From Colias croceus (lineage: Eukaryota; Arthropoda; Insecta; Lepidoptera; Pieridae), in NCBI RefSeq assembly GCF_905220415.1, contig NC_059555.1, forward strand, positions 3,720,001-3,784,000: a DNA stretch of 64,000 nt, written 5' to 3'. A program made the translations under genes and the position numbers. The notes under the pieces are model-generated. The model was not told the origin of the DNA. It did no database searches and was given only the letters and a program-made list of their open reading frames with translations. Shown piece by piece: positions 12,602-24,420 of this stretch (positions are counted from its first letter, which is position 1; each line of letters starts with the position of its first letter).

Positions 12602-12756
12602 GTTAGCAGCGTTGAGATTGAAATTTCAAGGTCGCGTCATGGCAATATAGTCACGTCATGGAGTAAGGCGATTATTTTGGTATCTATGAATCGTGCCAAA
12701 GAAGTTTCACTTCTGACACGTGTGCTCGGCAGTCTCGGCACACACGCTCTTTTTTC
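12602..12756 (+). repeat. Dispersed repeat S, copy 1
   Basis: It shares gtcacgtcatggagtaag, tttggtat and gccaaagaagtttcact with 25651-25786, in the same order and orientation. The open frame across it (12479-12802) is therefore repeat-derived. Family unknown. Confidence 0.75.
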
Positions 12757-14999
12757 TTTAATTGATTACCTCGTCCTTGACTTTGTCCGCTTTTTTAAAT
12801 AATTCAAAATATTTTTTTCGTTCTCCAATGCTACATGCAAATGATTTGGAATTATTAGTAGTGCTTATATAATTAGTAAGTACATTTATAATATTATTAT
12901 AATTAGCTGTAAAGGTCGAATTGTGTAACTATAATGCTTCAAGTTCAAACGTATGATCATGAGGGTTAGTTCCGTACGACATGCTGGGTGTTCGACCACA
13001 TAAATAAAACGTATGTCAAAGAATCGCACACTCATTTTTTATGATATTCCAATGTCTTATATTTATAAGAGAAATTCTAATTCTTAAAAATAATTTGTAT
13101 GATGAGAAACATCAAATGGCGAATTTGTTGAGGTGGAGTCAATTACTAGTAGTTGTTAAATCTTTGATAGGGTCCGATAGTAGTCTTTCAACAGGAAGTT
13201 GAAGAGAGATTGATCAATATCACAGTTTCATGTTTTTTGTGTCTGGTAATAACTCAGGCCCCGGAACCACAGACACAATAGAAAATCTATTGTGTCTTGG
13301 ACCGATCGGGCCGCTGGGGGCTCAATGGGTAAACATAGGTACACATAAAAGTTTATTATTTAAATTCGTTAATTAATTATTAATTATATTCGACGCATAT
13401 TTCTTTCCATTTTTAAATAATTAATTATTAATGACCATTTAGTACCCCATTTAATTGTTTTTGCTGGAGGTCCGACTTTTTTTTCTTATTACGCCTACTA
13501 CATATATTATATTTTAATTATAATATATTGTAATTATATTTGAAATAGTTAAGATTGCTGATATCATAATTTAGATATAAATTATTCAATATTATGTCGA
13601 ATAAGTCACGTTCGCAAATAAAGTATCATTGTTATATCATCACTTCGCTGTGTTTTATATATTTAGGTATATGTACTTACAAAAATCTAATAAATAATGA
13701 GTAGGTAGAGCATTGCATCTTATTTTTAAAATGTATTATTAAGAATTAAATTTATTTTTCAATTTATTTTAAGATGTCATGATAACTAAAAATGACTAAT
13801 AGATTCATTTTTATTTTAGCGTTAATTAAATATGTTATTTTATTATAGCAAACAATAACAATAATGTATTATATTATACAATAATGTATGTAAGCTAGTG
13901 CTTAATAAAAATTATTTTTTTTCGTTTGCTATCGCGTCAGTTAAAACCTGTTAGAAAAATAATGATAAAAATGTCTTGAAGTTTTTAGTGATCGAATTCA
14001 CAGAAATGTATTTTAATAGAAACTTTGTAAGTTTATTTTATTTATTTAACAATTTTAATTTCTAAATTATTAACATACATCTCAACGCTTATCTTCTGCA
14101 TTAGAAAATATTTATCGTAATCAATATTGTTAAAAATTGCAAAGAAATTAAATAAACTATAACTCAAGAGTTTATTTAATTTAATTAAAGTGTGTAAAAT
14201 ATATATTTTTCTATCTTTTATCATAATCTCTACCTGGAAACATATCAATTAGCACTGTGGATCTTTATGGTGTTATGTGAATGTGAAATAATTAAGTAAA
14301 TAGGTATCAGTAAAAATCTTATATTTTAGTTCTATATTATTAACTTGTATATTGTATATAATTGGTATAGATTTGTTTAGTAAGTTAAGTATGGTTAGTT
14401 GCTATTACCAATTGCCAATTTTTTTTAATATTAAATAAAAATTAACAGATGAGAGATAATTTAAATTAGGAGGAAGTGACTTATCCCTTAATTCGTGTCT
14501 AAGATTTTGGTAAGATAATAACTTTTTAAGAGGCAAGTACATACAAACCTTGATGCTTTTCACGTGGTTATTTCTTAAAGAAGGTTTTTTTTCAAATAAG
14601 TTTTTAAGGTTTTTTTTTATACTTATATAGGTAAACAAAATTAAATAAATATGAAGAAATCGACATCGATTGGAAGTTCGACAAAATATAGATTATTGAT
14701 ATTTTGTTTATCTAAAAATGTAAGCAGACCATTCAACTTTAATTATTTATATATATTTCTATAATATATATAATTAATTAATTAATTAATCAATTCTAGT
14801 AATATATTTTATGTGATACTTGTACGTTTATTTTAATCAATGTAGAAAATATTAAATGTTTCTGTATTAGATATAGTTTTATGCCTATTGAAATTAAATT
14901 AGAACAGCCGCATCATTTTTATCCTAGAATATACCTACAACATGTGTTCCCGTTTGCGTTTGTGAATTGTTCTTTACCTTAAAATTAATTACAAAAATG
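12757..14999. other. AT-rich stretch without gene
   Basis: Very AT-rich; contains an (aatt)n run near 14770-14790 and a small 11-bp-stem hairpin near 13270-13300. No gene was seen. Confidence 0.55.
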
Positions 15000-15046
15000 G
15001 TGAAAATTTCCGAATTATGCACCAATAAATGAATGTATTCACTCAC

Positions 15047-15106
15047 TTTAAATGAAATCCCTATGTACACAATGCAAATTCTTTCACTGCACTTAGCACA
15101 AACTGA
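15047..15106 (-). promoter_or_regulatory. Putative promoter and non-coding first exon of gene A
   Basis: On the minus strand an arthropod initiator TCAGTT (15106-15101) is followed about 55 nt later by a canonical donor, AAA|GTGAGT, with the exon ending at 15047. Gene A's coding exon begins right at an acceptor at 201, so it needs an upstream exon, and this is the best candidate seen between genes A and B. The intron would be about 14.8 kb. The DNA just upstream (15110-15240) is less AT-rich than its surroundings. This is inference; no transcript evidence is available. Confidence 0.35.
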
Positions 15107-15265
15107 CTTGGCACAACAGTCTCACGTCAATGGGGACGAGCTGCCGATACCACATGTTTTATTCCGACGAGCAAACGCCGGTAGACACCCTGACCCTCTG
15201 TCACGATCAAGTTCACAACTTTACTAGTGTGTTTTGTGCGGCAAGCTGAGAGAGTGCGGTGGTAA

Positions 15266-15465
15266 CGCGCGACGCGATCGAATTAAGGTGATGTCAGATA
15301 GATAGCGTTCGTAGCGCGATAGTACGGTGCTATACAGGATGTTATTTATATAGCTAGCGAAGAGAATGCGACGGACGTAGCGCGGCGCGATTGAATTAAG
15401 GTGGACTGCCACATAGATAGCGTGCATAGCGCTATAGTACCACAATAGTACGGTACATCCTGTAT
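15266..15465. repeat. Two diverged CpG-rich direct repeats
   Basis: Unit 1 (15266-15342) and unit 2 (15378-15465) share gcgcgattgaattaaggtg-like cores, agatagcgt, tagcgc, atagtacggt and a caggatg-like end. They stand out by CpG content from the surrounding AT-rich DNA. Confidence 0.75.
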
Positions 15466-15478
15466 ATCAACAGGATGT

Positions 15479-16218
15479 GAAAAAAAGGAGGAGGTTATCA
15501 ATTCGGCCGGTATATTTTTTTATGTATGTAAACCGATTACGCCGAGGTTTCTGTACCAATTTATATGATTCTTTTTTTGGATATGCGGAATGGTTTCGAA
15601 TTGGTTTCATAAAAATTTCATTCGGGTAGGCCCAATAGTTTTTATTTTATGATCATTTAGCTGAAATTTTGTATGCATATGTAAATTGGATAGCGATGAA
15701 AAATTATCATAACATAGAGCTGCAGATTTGATGATGGAATCGGAAGGTGGCCATAGGAACTCAGTAATTAATTGACTCAACTTTATCGGGTTTGGGCTCG
15801 TTTGATTCGTGTTGAAAAAAAATACGCGGTGGTTCATCTCAACCCGAAACAAGAATGGTGCGAACTATTGGCCGATCTGATATGGAGCACCCGGCAGCAA
15901 GTGAACAATGTGGCTAGAATCAACAGCTGTAATTACGTCAGCCTTAAATCAAATTTAATTATAATATATGGCAATAAATATTTATTGTTCTTATTTCTAT
16001 CTAAAATGACTTAAGTCAAATAAAATTAAATGTAATTGTATGCCATGTAATAGGTATTAAGCCAGTAAAACTTACCGGTTTACACGGGCTTGGTGCTTAG
16101 TGCTTGTCACCGACTTCAAACCTATTTTATAAAAAGCACATCTAAATAACATTTAGTAAATTTTAATAATATCAAGTCTTTTTATTTTTTACTTTTCCGT
16201 TTTTGAAGTCGGTTTTTT
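15479..16218 (+). repeat. 'aaggaggagg ... gaagtcggtt' repeat, long copy
   Basis: It starts aaaaaaggaggaggttatc, includes aattcggccggtatat and aaacttaccggtttacacgg, and ends ttccgtttttgaagtcggtt. It is about 740 bp long, against about 220 bp for the copy at 4898. The short open frame 15772-16014 lies inside it and is not regarded as a gene. Confidence 0.8.
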
Positions 16219-16370
16219 AACGTATAATTAGTTATTGTTGCGACAGCAATGAAGTTATGATTGCGTATTACAGATTTATATAGATAGTAAATAAAATAGG
16301 ATAAGTAAAATAATTGTAAATAGGGGAAAAAAATTGTAAGATGTATAAACATTACAAGAAGTAATCTATA

Positions 16371-16535
16371 ATATAAAAATTAATCCCAAAATGTGTTGGT
16401 AAGCGCATAACTTTAGAATAGCTGAACCGATTTCTTTAATTCTTTTTTTATTATATTCCTTGAAGTACGAGGATGGTTCTTATATAGAGAAAACGTGAAT
16501 ATGTACCACGGGTGAAGCCGGGGCAGACCGCTAGT
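16371..16535 (-). repeat. Lepidopteran interspersed repeat (subfamily Z)
   Basis: On the minus strand it has the head accccggcttcacccgtgg and a body with accatcctcgtacttcaagg. It ends with a segment around gcgcttaccaacacatttt. A forward copy lies at 28732-28905. Confidence 0.85.
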
Positions 16536-17479
16536 ATATAATAATAATAGGTAGCATTACAGTTAATATTATTAGACGATATTGTGCGCATTCTCTTTGA
16601 CATTAGACGAATCGAAATATTGTATGGAATGTGATGTTGATAACTTTTAATAGCGTGGACACGTTCGGAGAAATGTTTTATTCATTTACGATCAAACGAG
16701 TTTATTGTTTGCCAGGGAAGTAACTGTGATAGGTTTTCTGTTTTATAGAGATTATTCCGCTTAATTTGGAATTGCTTTTTTGAAATGTTATTGATCATTT
16801 ATAAGGATGATTTATTGTGTTCTGTAACGAATATCACATAATATGAGCATCACTTGAATTTTTTGCCAAATATCAAGCTTTCAAATAATTTATTTAAAGC
16901 TGTTTTATTTTATTGTTTGTATACAAATGTATGATTCATTAAATGGTGTGTTTATTATTCAATAAATGCCATTCAGAAGTTATGGTTATTGATTTATAAA
17001 TTCATAAACTTTTGTTATACCTAAGCAAACTATACTTTACTGTGTTAGCTAATTTCGTTTATCGTGGAATACATTTTATTGATAATGATATATGACCTAT
17101 CAATTATTGTTCAAAATTATACGTTAATACTATTTCCTCACAAATACAAAACAAACTTAATCGTTTCAATTTCTGGGCTATTTCTTAGTTCTCATTTATT
17201 GTACTTGTACATTCATACATCATTAAGTAGAGTCTTTTTATTATCTCGAGGGGACGCTTTTTTTGTTTCTTAGTTTTTTGGATAGCACTTAGGCGGGAAA
17301 AACCGCATCTTTTCGCCTCCCACGCCGCGGAAGTCGCGGTCGCACCTAACGCAAAATATATATATATATTTCATTTTATTATTGACAAAACAAACTTATA
17401 CTCCCTTTGCACTGCTGTATAAATATTATGATCTTTAAAATGTCTTCTTCATTATTGATGATCAAGATCATAGAGTGAC

Positions 17480-17671
17480 TAGAAACGAATGTACGAATAA
17501 AATGTCTCGGTCAAGACACAGAAGGCACCTTCTAGTCCCTAAAGAAAATGGATCAGTGAAACAGATGTATACCTACATAATGCATCTGCCCCTTACCCCA
17601 CAAGGGGACAAGGGACTTCCTTTACATAGTCTACTATTAGTACGGGACTTCCTTTACATAGTCTACTATTA
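17480..17671 (+). repeat. SINE body without its tRNA head, with a 32-bp tandem duplication
   Basis: The body (atggatcagtgaaacagatg, then tgcatctgccccttacccca) matches the full SINE at 26562. Its 3' end carries a 32-bp direct duplication, 17612-17643 and 17644-17671, beginning gggacttcctttacatagtc. Confidence 0.8.
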
Positions 17672-19439
17672 ATTTAGTTGATAATGCCGTTATTATTACC
17701 ATAACGTGGTATAAATTACTTATCAAGTTTGCACTTTAAAATTCTCCACTGCACTTCAATAAAGTGGACAGTGGAAGTTTCCTAAAAAATCGACGAGGTG
17801 AATAAAATACTAAACTGTAAATGTGGTAGTGGTGATGTGGTGTGTAGGCGTTTTTATTTTATTTTCCTCTTTTGTTACGAGTTCTGTTACTTACACAAAA
17901 GTAGTAGGACATCGTTAATACATTTTAGTTCATTTTAATATGAACTTAGCTACTAAATACATATATAGCACATACTTCATACATTATCAATATTTATTTG
18001 GGATATATGCATCTACAAACTAGAAGGGGAACGTCTATCTTCATTGTCGATATAATGTCTAAAAAATAATTTTAAAATCGCCCATATTCATTTATATAGG
18101 TACGTATATTTTCACGAATATCGTAATAGGAATTAATTGTGTTTGGTTTTGGTGTGTAAAAGTTAATATGAAATTAATTGACCGAATCACGAAGGAAAAA
18201 CAAAAATGTAATTATAAACCAATTAGACATACTTGTCTAAGCAAAATTGGGCTTTGATAATAATTAATTAATAGGTGTGTTGAAATATTATGACGCCCTT
18301 TGATTTTTGTATCGTAAGAAATGGGTAATTCCAATACCTATATGAATACTCTTGATAGATTCATTTTCTTAAAGATTAATTATGTATAATGAAATGACTG
18401 ACAAGGTAGTGTTAAATGTGTTGTTGAAAATATTAAGAAATAATAAGTGGACAAGTGCGAATTGCTATCAACTGGTTCTGTAGGTATAGGTTTTCTGTAA
18501 ACATAATTTCTAAGTAGTTAAATATTTTCTTTTGACTAGTTTCAGTGGTATCGGAGATTAACATTTGTGTTAACTTCTTCTGTCTAGGATAACTTAACGA
18601 TTTTTTGTACTTTTGTGTGGAACGCTTAAAATTATTTAAGTTTATTTTATGCCATTAACTGTATGTACTTTTAGCCTCTTAAAATCCTAATGTAAATTAT
18701 TTACTATAAATTGTATTTTGTGGTACTTATAATTTATTTGAAAATTATTCAAAAAATATTATATACATACGAATTAATAAAATACCTTAAAACTTAACAC
18801 CTTATATTATACATGTATTATGTTAGGTAATTCAAATAAGTCATAAACGTTATTAAAAATAGGTAATAAAAATAACTTTTTGACACCAAAAGCGGTATAT
18901 TTTGATCATTCTTTATATAACTACCTGTTCTAAATAAAAATGACTCACAGTTTCTATTGTTTTGTTGTTATATTGTTGACACCAGTAGAATTAATATTAA
19001 TTTGGAAAATAAAAAAGTTCTCAGTTAATAAATTAAATGATATTAAAAAAAGCGTTAAGCCATTTATGCTCATATTGATTTATTTTAAATTTATGTTGTA
19101 TAGTTGTCTTAATATCTATACATATATAGAATCTTTCGTTTTTTTGGGAATCCCTTGGCGTCATAAACGCAGGCATAGGTACCAGTTAGAAAATTCACTA
19201 TGACGTAAATAATGCTGTTATTATTATCTTATGTGATAAATATCTTATTTATGTTAAACCTTTCCTACCTTTGACGTTAGTTTTATTTTCATTTCGTTAA
19301 ATTAAATGTTTATATTTTTATAATGAAAGTTACTTTGCATATAGGAATAAAAATACGATTTACGTCTTTATAACATGGATGTGATGGTTAAAAGAGATTT
19401 AGCTTTTATCTCAATATTTTTGAATTCATACATATTAAA
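17672..19439. other. AT-rich stretch without gene
   Basis: No feature is supported. The open frame 18940-19203 has AT-driven composition and no recognisable domain. Confidence 0.55.
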
Positions 19440-19632
19440 GACTAACTGTACCGCGCGGTTTCACCCGCGTGGCACTCCTGTTGGTCTTAGCGTGATGATA
19501 TATAGCCTATAGACTTCCTCGATAACTGGGCTATCTAACACCGAAAGAATTTTTCAAATCGGACTAGTAGTTACCAAGATTAACGCGTTCAAACAAACAA
19601 ACAAACTTCAACTTTATAATATTAGTATATAG
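19440..19632 (+). repeat. Lepidopteran interspersed repeat (subfamily X), near complete
   Basis: The head ccgcgcggtttcacccgcgt is followed by ctcctgttggtcttagcgtg, gggctatctaacaccgaaag and the tail gcgttcaaacaaacaaac, then ttataatattagtata. Confidence 0.88.
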
Positions 19633-22568
19633 AAGTTAAACTCGAATTAATTTTGAAGGGTGAGCGATTTAGTTTAATGTACGACTGCGGAAGTTCATTG
19701 TAGTTTATGCGGTCGGGTTTTACGCGAGTAAATAAAAGATAACTGATGGAAAATATGTTAAAAGGCAAACGTTTAAGTAGGTTATTTATTTATTTTATAC
19801 ATACTACAAAAAGAACCTCATTCAATAAATTAATAATACAACTGCTGTATAATCCACGGATCTAGTTTTGATTTTTCATCCGATATCGAAGAAGATTATC
19901 GTTGTAACTTGCAGTACATATGAAAATATATAATCATAAATATAGGATAATATTGACTAATATATTAGCGCTCAGCCTAGGCTCAGGTTCTTGAACACGA
20001 TTTTTGGAAATTATTCTCTCAAAAAAATAAATTTTAGAATTAATGTTCTAATTCCCGTAGACGAAGTCGTAGACAGAAAGCGATTTACATATTTTTTTTT
20101 ATTTGATACTCATTTGGTTGAATTTTGATTTATATTGCATCATATTTATTTTAAACAAATGCTTTTCTTTTCCAGGTAAGGTGTTGGTTTTATAATGTGG
20201 GTAAGATGAGTTATTTATTACCTAGTTCTATATAAATGTATATTTATTTGCGGTTTACTTCTCTTATAATGTGCAATGAAATTCTAATATTATATCAACA
20301 TAGCAATATCAACGAATGAACATTATTAGTGTATGTTTTATAATGTTATTAATAAAATAATTGGCTGTAACTAGTAAAAAATGTAACAATGTTTTAATAT
20401 CACTATCAGGTAATATAATTCAAGGTCATCAAATGTTATCTCAGTAATGTATTTGCTAGAAATCATCATTAAAATGGATATGTCTATATTTTCTAATTAC
20501 ATCTTTTGTTAATAATGTCATAGGTAGATAATTGATAAAAAAATCTGTTTTATTGTAATCTCCAAAAAAGAATTTTTTTCTGTATAAATCATTAAAAAAG
20601 ACGTTTACTGTATGTGTACAAAAAGTTTTTAATAAATAAATAAATAAATAAATTATCTTATAGATATTATGATAACTGCGAAAAGGAAAAAATAACTATT
20701 TAATAAGCCGTGGCTAGAGCGTTAGCTATAATATGTATATGCTACTTTTTAATACGGTGAAACATTTCGTTCGCATGGGAATTTCCTATGACTACGCCTA
20801 CGCGGGTGAAGCTACTGGCAAGAAGCTAGTAAGATACAGATTTATATACAAGACGAGATTTATGATAGTTCCGTCATTTATGAAACTTTAAACAGAAATT
20901 ATGATTTAAAATTCTGTGGGTTTTAGTGACTCATATATATTTTTGTATCCATATTTCTATTGCATACGGTTGACTCTTACATTTACGGTTACAGCTGCAG
21001 CAGTATTATACAGCTAATTAAAAGCTCTTTTTTGCTCATCGTTCTTTCTTGTCAAGCCCGGTTGAGCCCAAAGTTGTGTAGGTACCTATAGGCCTTTTTA
21101 AGTGAATTTTCGCGAAATATAATAAATTTCTATGACGTGTTTGTACATTAAATAGGTATTATATAGTAAAGCCAGTCATGATTGAATTTAATATTTTATC
21201 TAAATTACGCTATGCGTTCTAAATAAGACGTTAATGCACTTCCTCGTTATATTAATTTAGTTGATTATCTTATAACATACTCCTAGACATTTTTTATTAC
21301 AGTCTGGACTCTAGAGTATGTATCATAAATACTTGTTCAGAGCTTAATGTATGAATTGGTGTAAGATAATCATGTATTGTTGATTCCGATTACTATATGA
21401 CTCATTGAAAGATACTTTCGTTTACAGGTAAAATATTTTTATTCACTACTTCAAATATGATCAGAAATTCAAAACACGTTTGCACTCAGAAATGCATTCC
21501 TTCGATCTTAAATTTTAAATTGACGGGCATATGCGTATAATAAATTGTTCAAAATTCAAATGCTAAAAGTAATTCACAATTTATGGTCAAAAAATGCGTA
21601 TCTTTATGTTAATTTAAATATGCGTATTTAATTTCAATTTTCAAATTATTTTATGCAATAAATAATAATTTTGAATGCAAAATAACATGAAAGTATTTAT
21701 TAATATTTATACATAAAATGTATATTTTTGTGAAGTCATGAAGGAAGGATGGATGTTCAGAATGATGAGTAAAACTACATTTTTACAAGTAGTAATTATT
21801 TACTCCTGATACTCCTATTATATTTTTCCTTATTTACTTCGCTATAAAGCATATAGTTTATGATAATTTCTTTCCTTTACATTGTTTCAATCATGCAAGA
21901 CATCGTCAATTATGACGCGAGAATATGAAACAGACTTTGAAATTTTATTATTAAATTGATTAAATTTCCTATGTATTAGGCTTCCCTATCATTGATTACA
22001 ATGATTAGTCGGATATAGTAATTTTCCCATGCGTGCTTATTATCCTAATGTAGTTATGGATTACTCATGGGTTTTCATCCACGCGACCAATTTCCCAATT
22101 AAATTCTGGGAAAAATATTCATTTAGGGATTTCTTTATTCTTATTTAATTGTTCTTAACTTACACGTGTACGGGTTGTTGACGTTGTTGTCTTCTCCATC
22201 ATTCAATCCACAATCCAATTGTTTACACCATCATTATAATGTAGATAGTTTTACGCCTAATTAAGGAAATGTTAAAAAATTGCTGTAATCAACATAATTA
22301 TAGTATGATTTACTTTTTTATTCTTAAAAGCAGCTTATTTGTTTTTATACGTATTCTATTGTCTTTTCTAACCTTTGCGAGTATGTACAATTTATTATGC
22401 TCTCCTGCGTCATTATCATTGTATATTTTATTATGAACAATAGCAGATCAAGAGGTGAACTCTTGTTTACAAAAGTAAATATTCTTTCTTTGCTTAGTTT
22501 GGTTATTTAAAATTTGGTGGATCCAAGAGTTTAAAAAAACATGCATTTGTACACAGTATTATAATTTT
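19633..22568. other. AT-rich intergenic stretch between genes B and A
   Basis: Apart from a short GC-richer scrap (20761-20830, ending ctacgcgggtgaagctac, perhaps a repeat head in reverse), nothing was identified. Confidence 0.5.
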
Positions 22569-22755
22569 ACTAGAGGTCCGCCCCGGCTTCGCCAGTGGTA
22601 CATATTTCGCAATAAAAGGTAGCCTATGTCCTTTCTCGGGTATCAAAATATCTCCATACCAAATTTCATGCAAATTGGTTCAGTAGTTTAGGCGTGATTG
22701 AGTAACAGACAGACAGACAGACAGAGTTACTTTCGCATTTATAATATTAGTATGA
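22569..22755 (+). repeat. Lepidopteran interspersed repeat (subfamily Y)
   Basis: The head ggtccgccccggcttcgcc is followed by gtcctttctcgggtatcaaa, ttcatgcaaattggttcagt, a (gaca)n run and gttactttcgc. The tail matches the copies at 7284 and 40830. Confidence 0.85.
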
Positions 22756-22835
22756 TGATAACATTGTGAAAAGAATTGATAATACGTAGGAGAAAGAAAT
22801 ATGTATCTATTCTTTTTTTTATGAATATCAAATAA

Positions 22836-22860
22836 TTTATTGCAATAAATTAGGTTTATT
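22836..22860 (-). terminator. Poly(A) signals of gene B
   Basis: On the minus strand two AATAAA hexamers lie at 22860-22855 and 22841-22836, about 195-215 nt after the gene B stop codon. The hairpin 22864-22933 ends 3 nt before the first signal. Confidence 0.65.
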
Positions 22861-22863
22861 TAA

Positions 22864-22933
22864 AACAAAAGAAAATTAAGACATCTCAAATGCAATATTT
22901 TTTGCATTTGAGATGTCTTAATTTTCTTTTGTT
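22864..22933 (-). repeat. Perfect 32-bp hairpin in the 3' UTR of gene B
   Basis: Bases 22864-22895 and 22902-22933 are exact reverse complements around a 6-nt loop. It starts about 120 nt after the stop codon and touches the poly(A) signal, so the mRNA would end in a long fully paired stem. It may be a microhairpin transposon or a regulatory structure. Confidence 0.9.
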
Positions 22934-23053
22934 CATCTCAATTGAATATTTCGGTGTAAAAATCTGTAAGATGATCAGTATAAACGTATAACTATCGACT
23001 TATGTATATCATTATATAAATTATAAAGCTTTTTCTTCATGACATTGTATCAA

Positions 23054-24420
23054 CTATACTGGTATTCCCCAGTCCTCTTTGATCATATCGGCCGCTTTTT
23101 CAGCTATCATTAGCGTTGGTGCATTAGTATGTGCGGCCGGTATTTTTGGTATGATGCTAGCGTCCACAACTCTTAGCTTATCTATACCATGAACTCTTAA
23201 ACGAGAGTCCACTACAGAACTCGGATCCGTCGCTGGACCCATTTTATTTGTACCACAGTGATGATATATAGTATATGTCAACGTTTTCATTGCACATTTC
23301 CAATACGCATCCGAATCGAATTTATAACGAGCGCAAGGAGGTAAAGGTATATCATGTAGCGTGCTATTAAACCTTTGCATCGCTTTAGTACGTGATAGCT
23401 GAATTATTTTTCGTATACCTTTTAAAACTACATTTGCGTCGTGTCCCCCATCCGAAAAATAGTTGGCATAAATCAACGGTTTAACATGAGGATCTTTATC
23501 TTGTAGCATGATTCGTCCTCTTGATTTTGGAAGTAGAATCATCGGAAATACCATCCATGTGTCCCTATCAGCTATTGGACCGTAAACAATATCATTTACT
23601 TTACTGTCTACATTAAAAGCCTTTTGATAATAATTAGAGGATACTGTCGAGCCAGCAGTAAATAACAGCTCTAAATCTGGATGTCCATCGTCTTTATTAT
23701 CTGGATCCTTTGTGTCTATAAATGCGAGAGCTTCAGTTCCAGTTGGTGCAGATAAAGGACCAGAATGTGTTGTGTAGTATTCCATAACACTTTCCGGGCT
23801 TAAAGCCCTCTCGCTTCGAAAAGAGTCGGTTGTGTTGATCACAAATGTTACCCCGCCAGACGCCCAATGATCTTGAAGATTATATCCTACAGGCAAATCC
23901 TGGATTGTTGTAATATTTTTTTCTGTTAGATGTTCTCTTGGACCAATGCCACTTATCATCAAAAGTTGCGGAGAATTTATAGCTCCAGCGGACAAGATGA
24001 CTTCTCTTCTTGCTTTGATTCTATGTTTTTCTCCAGCCCTCTCAAATTCGACACCTAAAACCTTTTTGGTCCATTTGTCGATAAGGATTTTCGTCACCAT
24101 TGCAAATTTCACCAAATGAAAGTTCTTGCGTTTTTTTATTGGGTGCAAATAACCTCTACTTGCACTGAATCTTGAACCATTTTTTAAAGTGAACTGAATC
24201 ATGGAATACCCGATTTGTGTTTTACCATTATAGTCGACAATTTTTCCACCTATTTCTGTTCCAGCTTGTACGAATGCATCTGCAAGACGAGTTCTATACC
24301 TAGGGTATTGAATTGTCATTGCACCATTAGAAGAATGATATTTTTTATCTTTAGCGATCTCAGGAATTTGCATATTTTCCAATTTCTTAAAATATTTCAA
24401 AACACTTTTGTAGTCCCATC
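23054..24420 (-). CDS. Gene B exon 5 (catalytic C-terminal part)
   Basis: The acceptor is tcaattccag, and the split Gly codon joins WDYKSVLKYFKKLEN. The exon holds KNGSRFSASRGYLHP, signature 2 GAINSPQLLMISGIG, NLQDHW, and the catalytic end YHHCGTNKMG and HTNAPTLMIAEKAADMI. The stop is at 23054. Confidence 0.96.

Noticed and set aside
12479..12802. 107-codon plus-strand open frame
   Set aside because: Much of it lies in dispersed repeat S, which also occurs at 25651 without an open frame.
15772..16014. 80-codon plus-strand open frame
   Set aside because: It lies inside the 'gaagtcggtt' repeat and has no recognisable domain.
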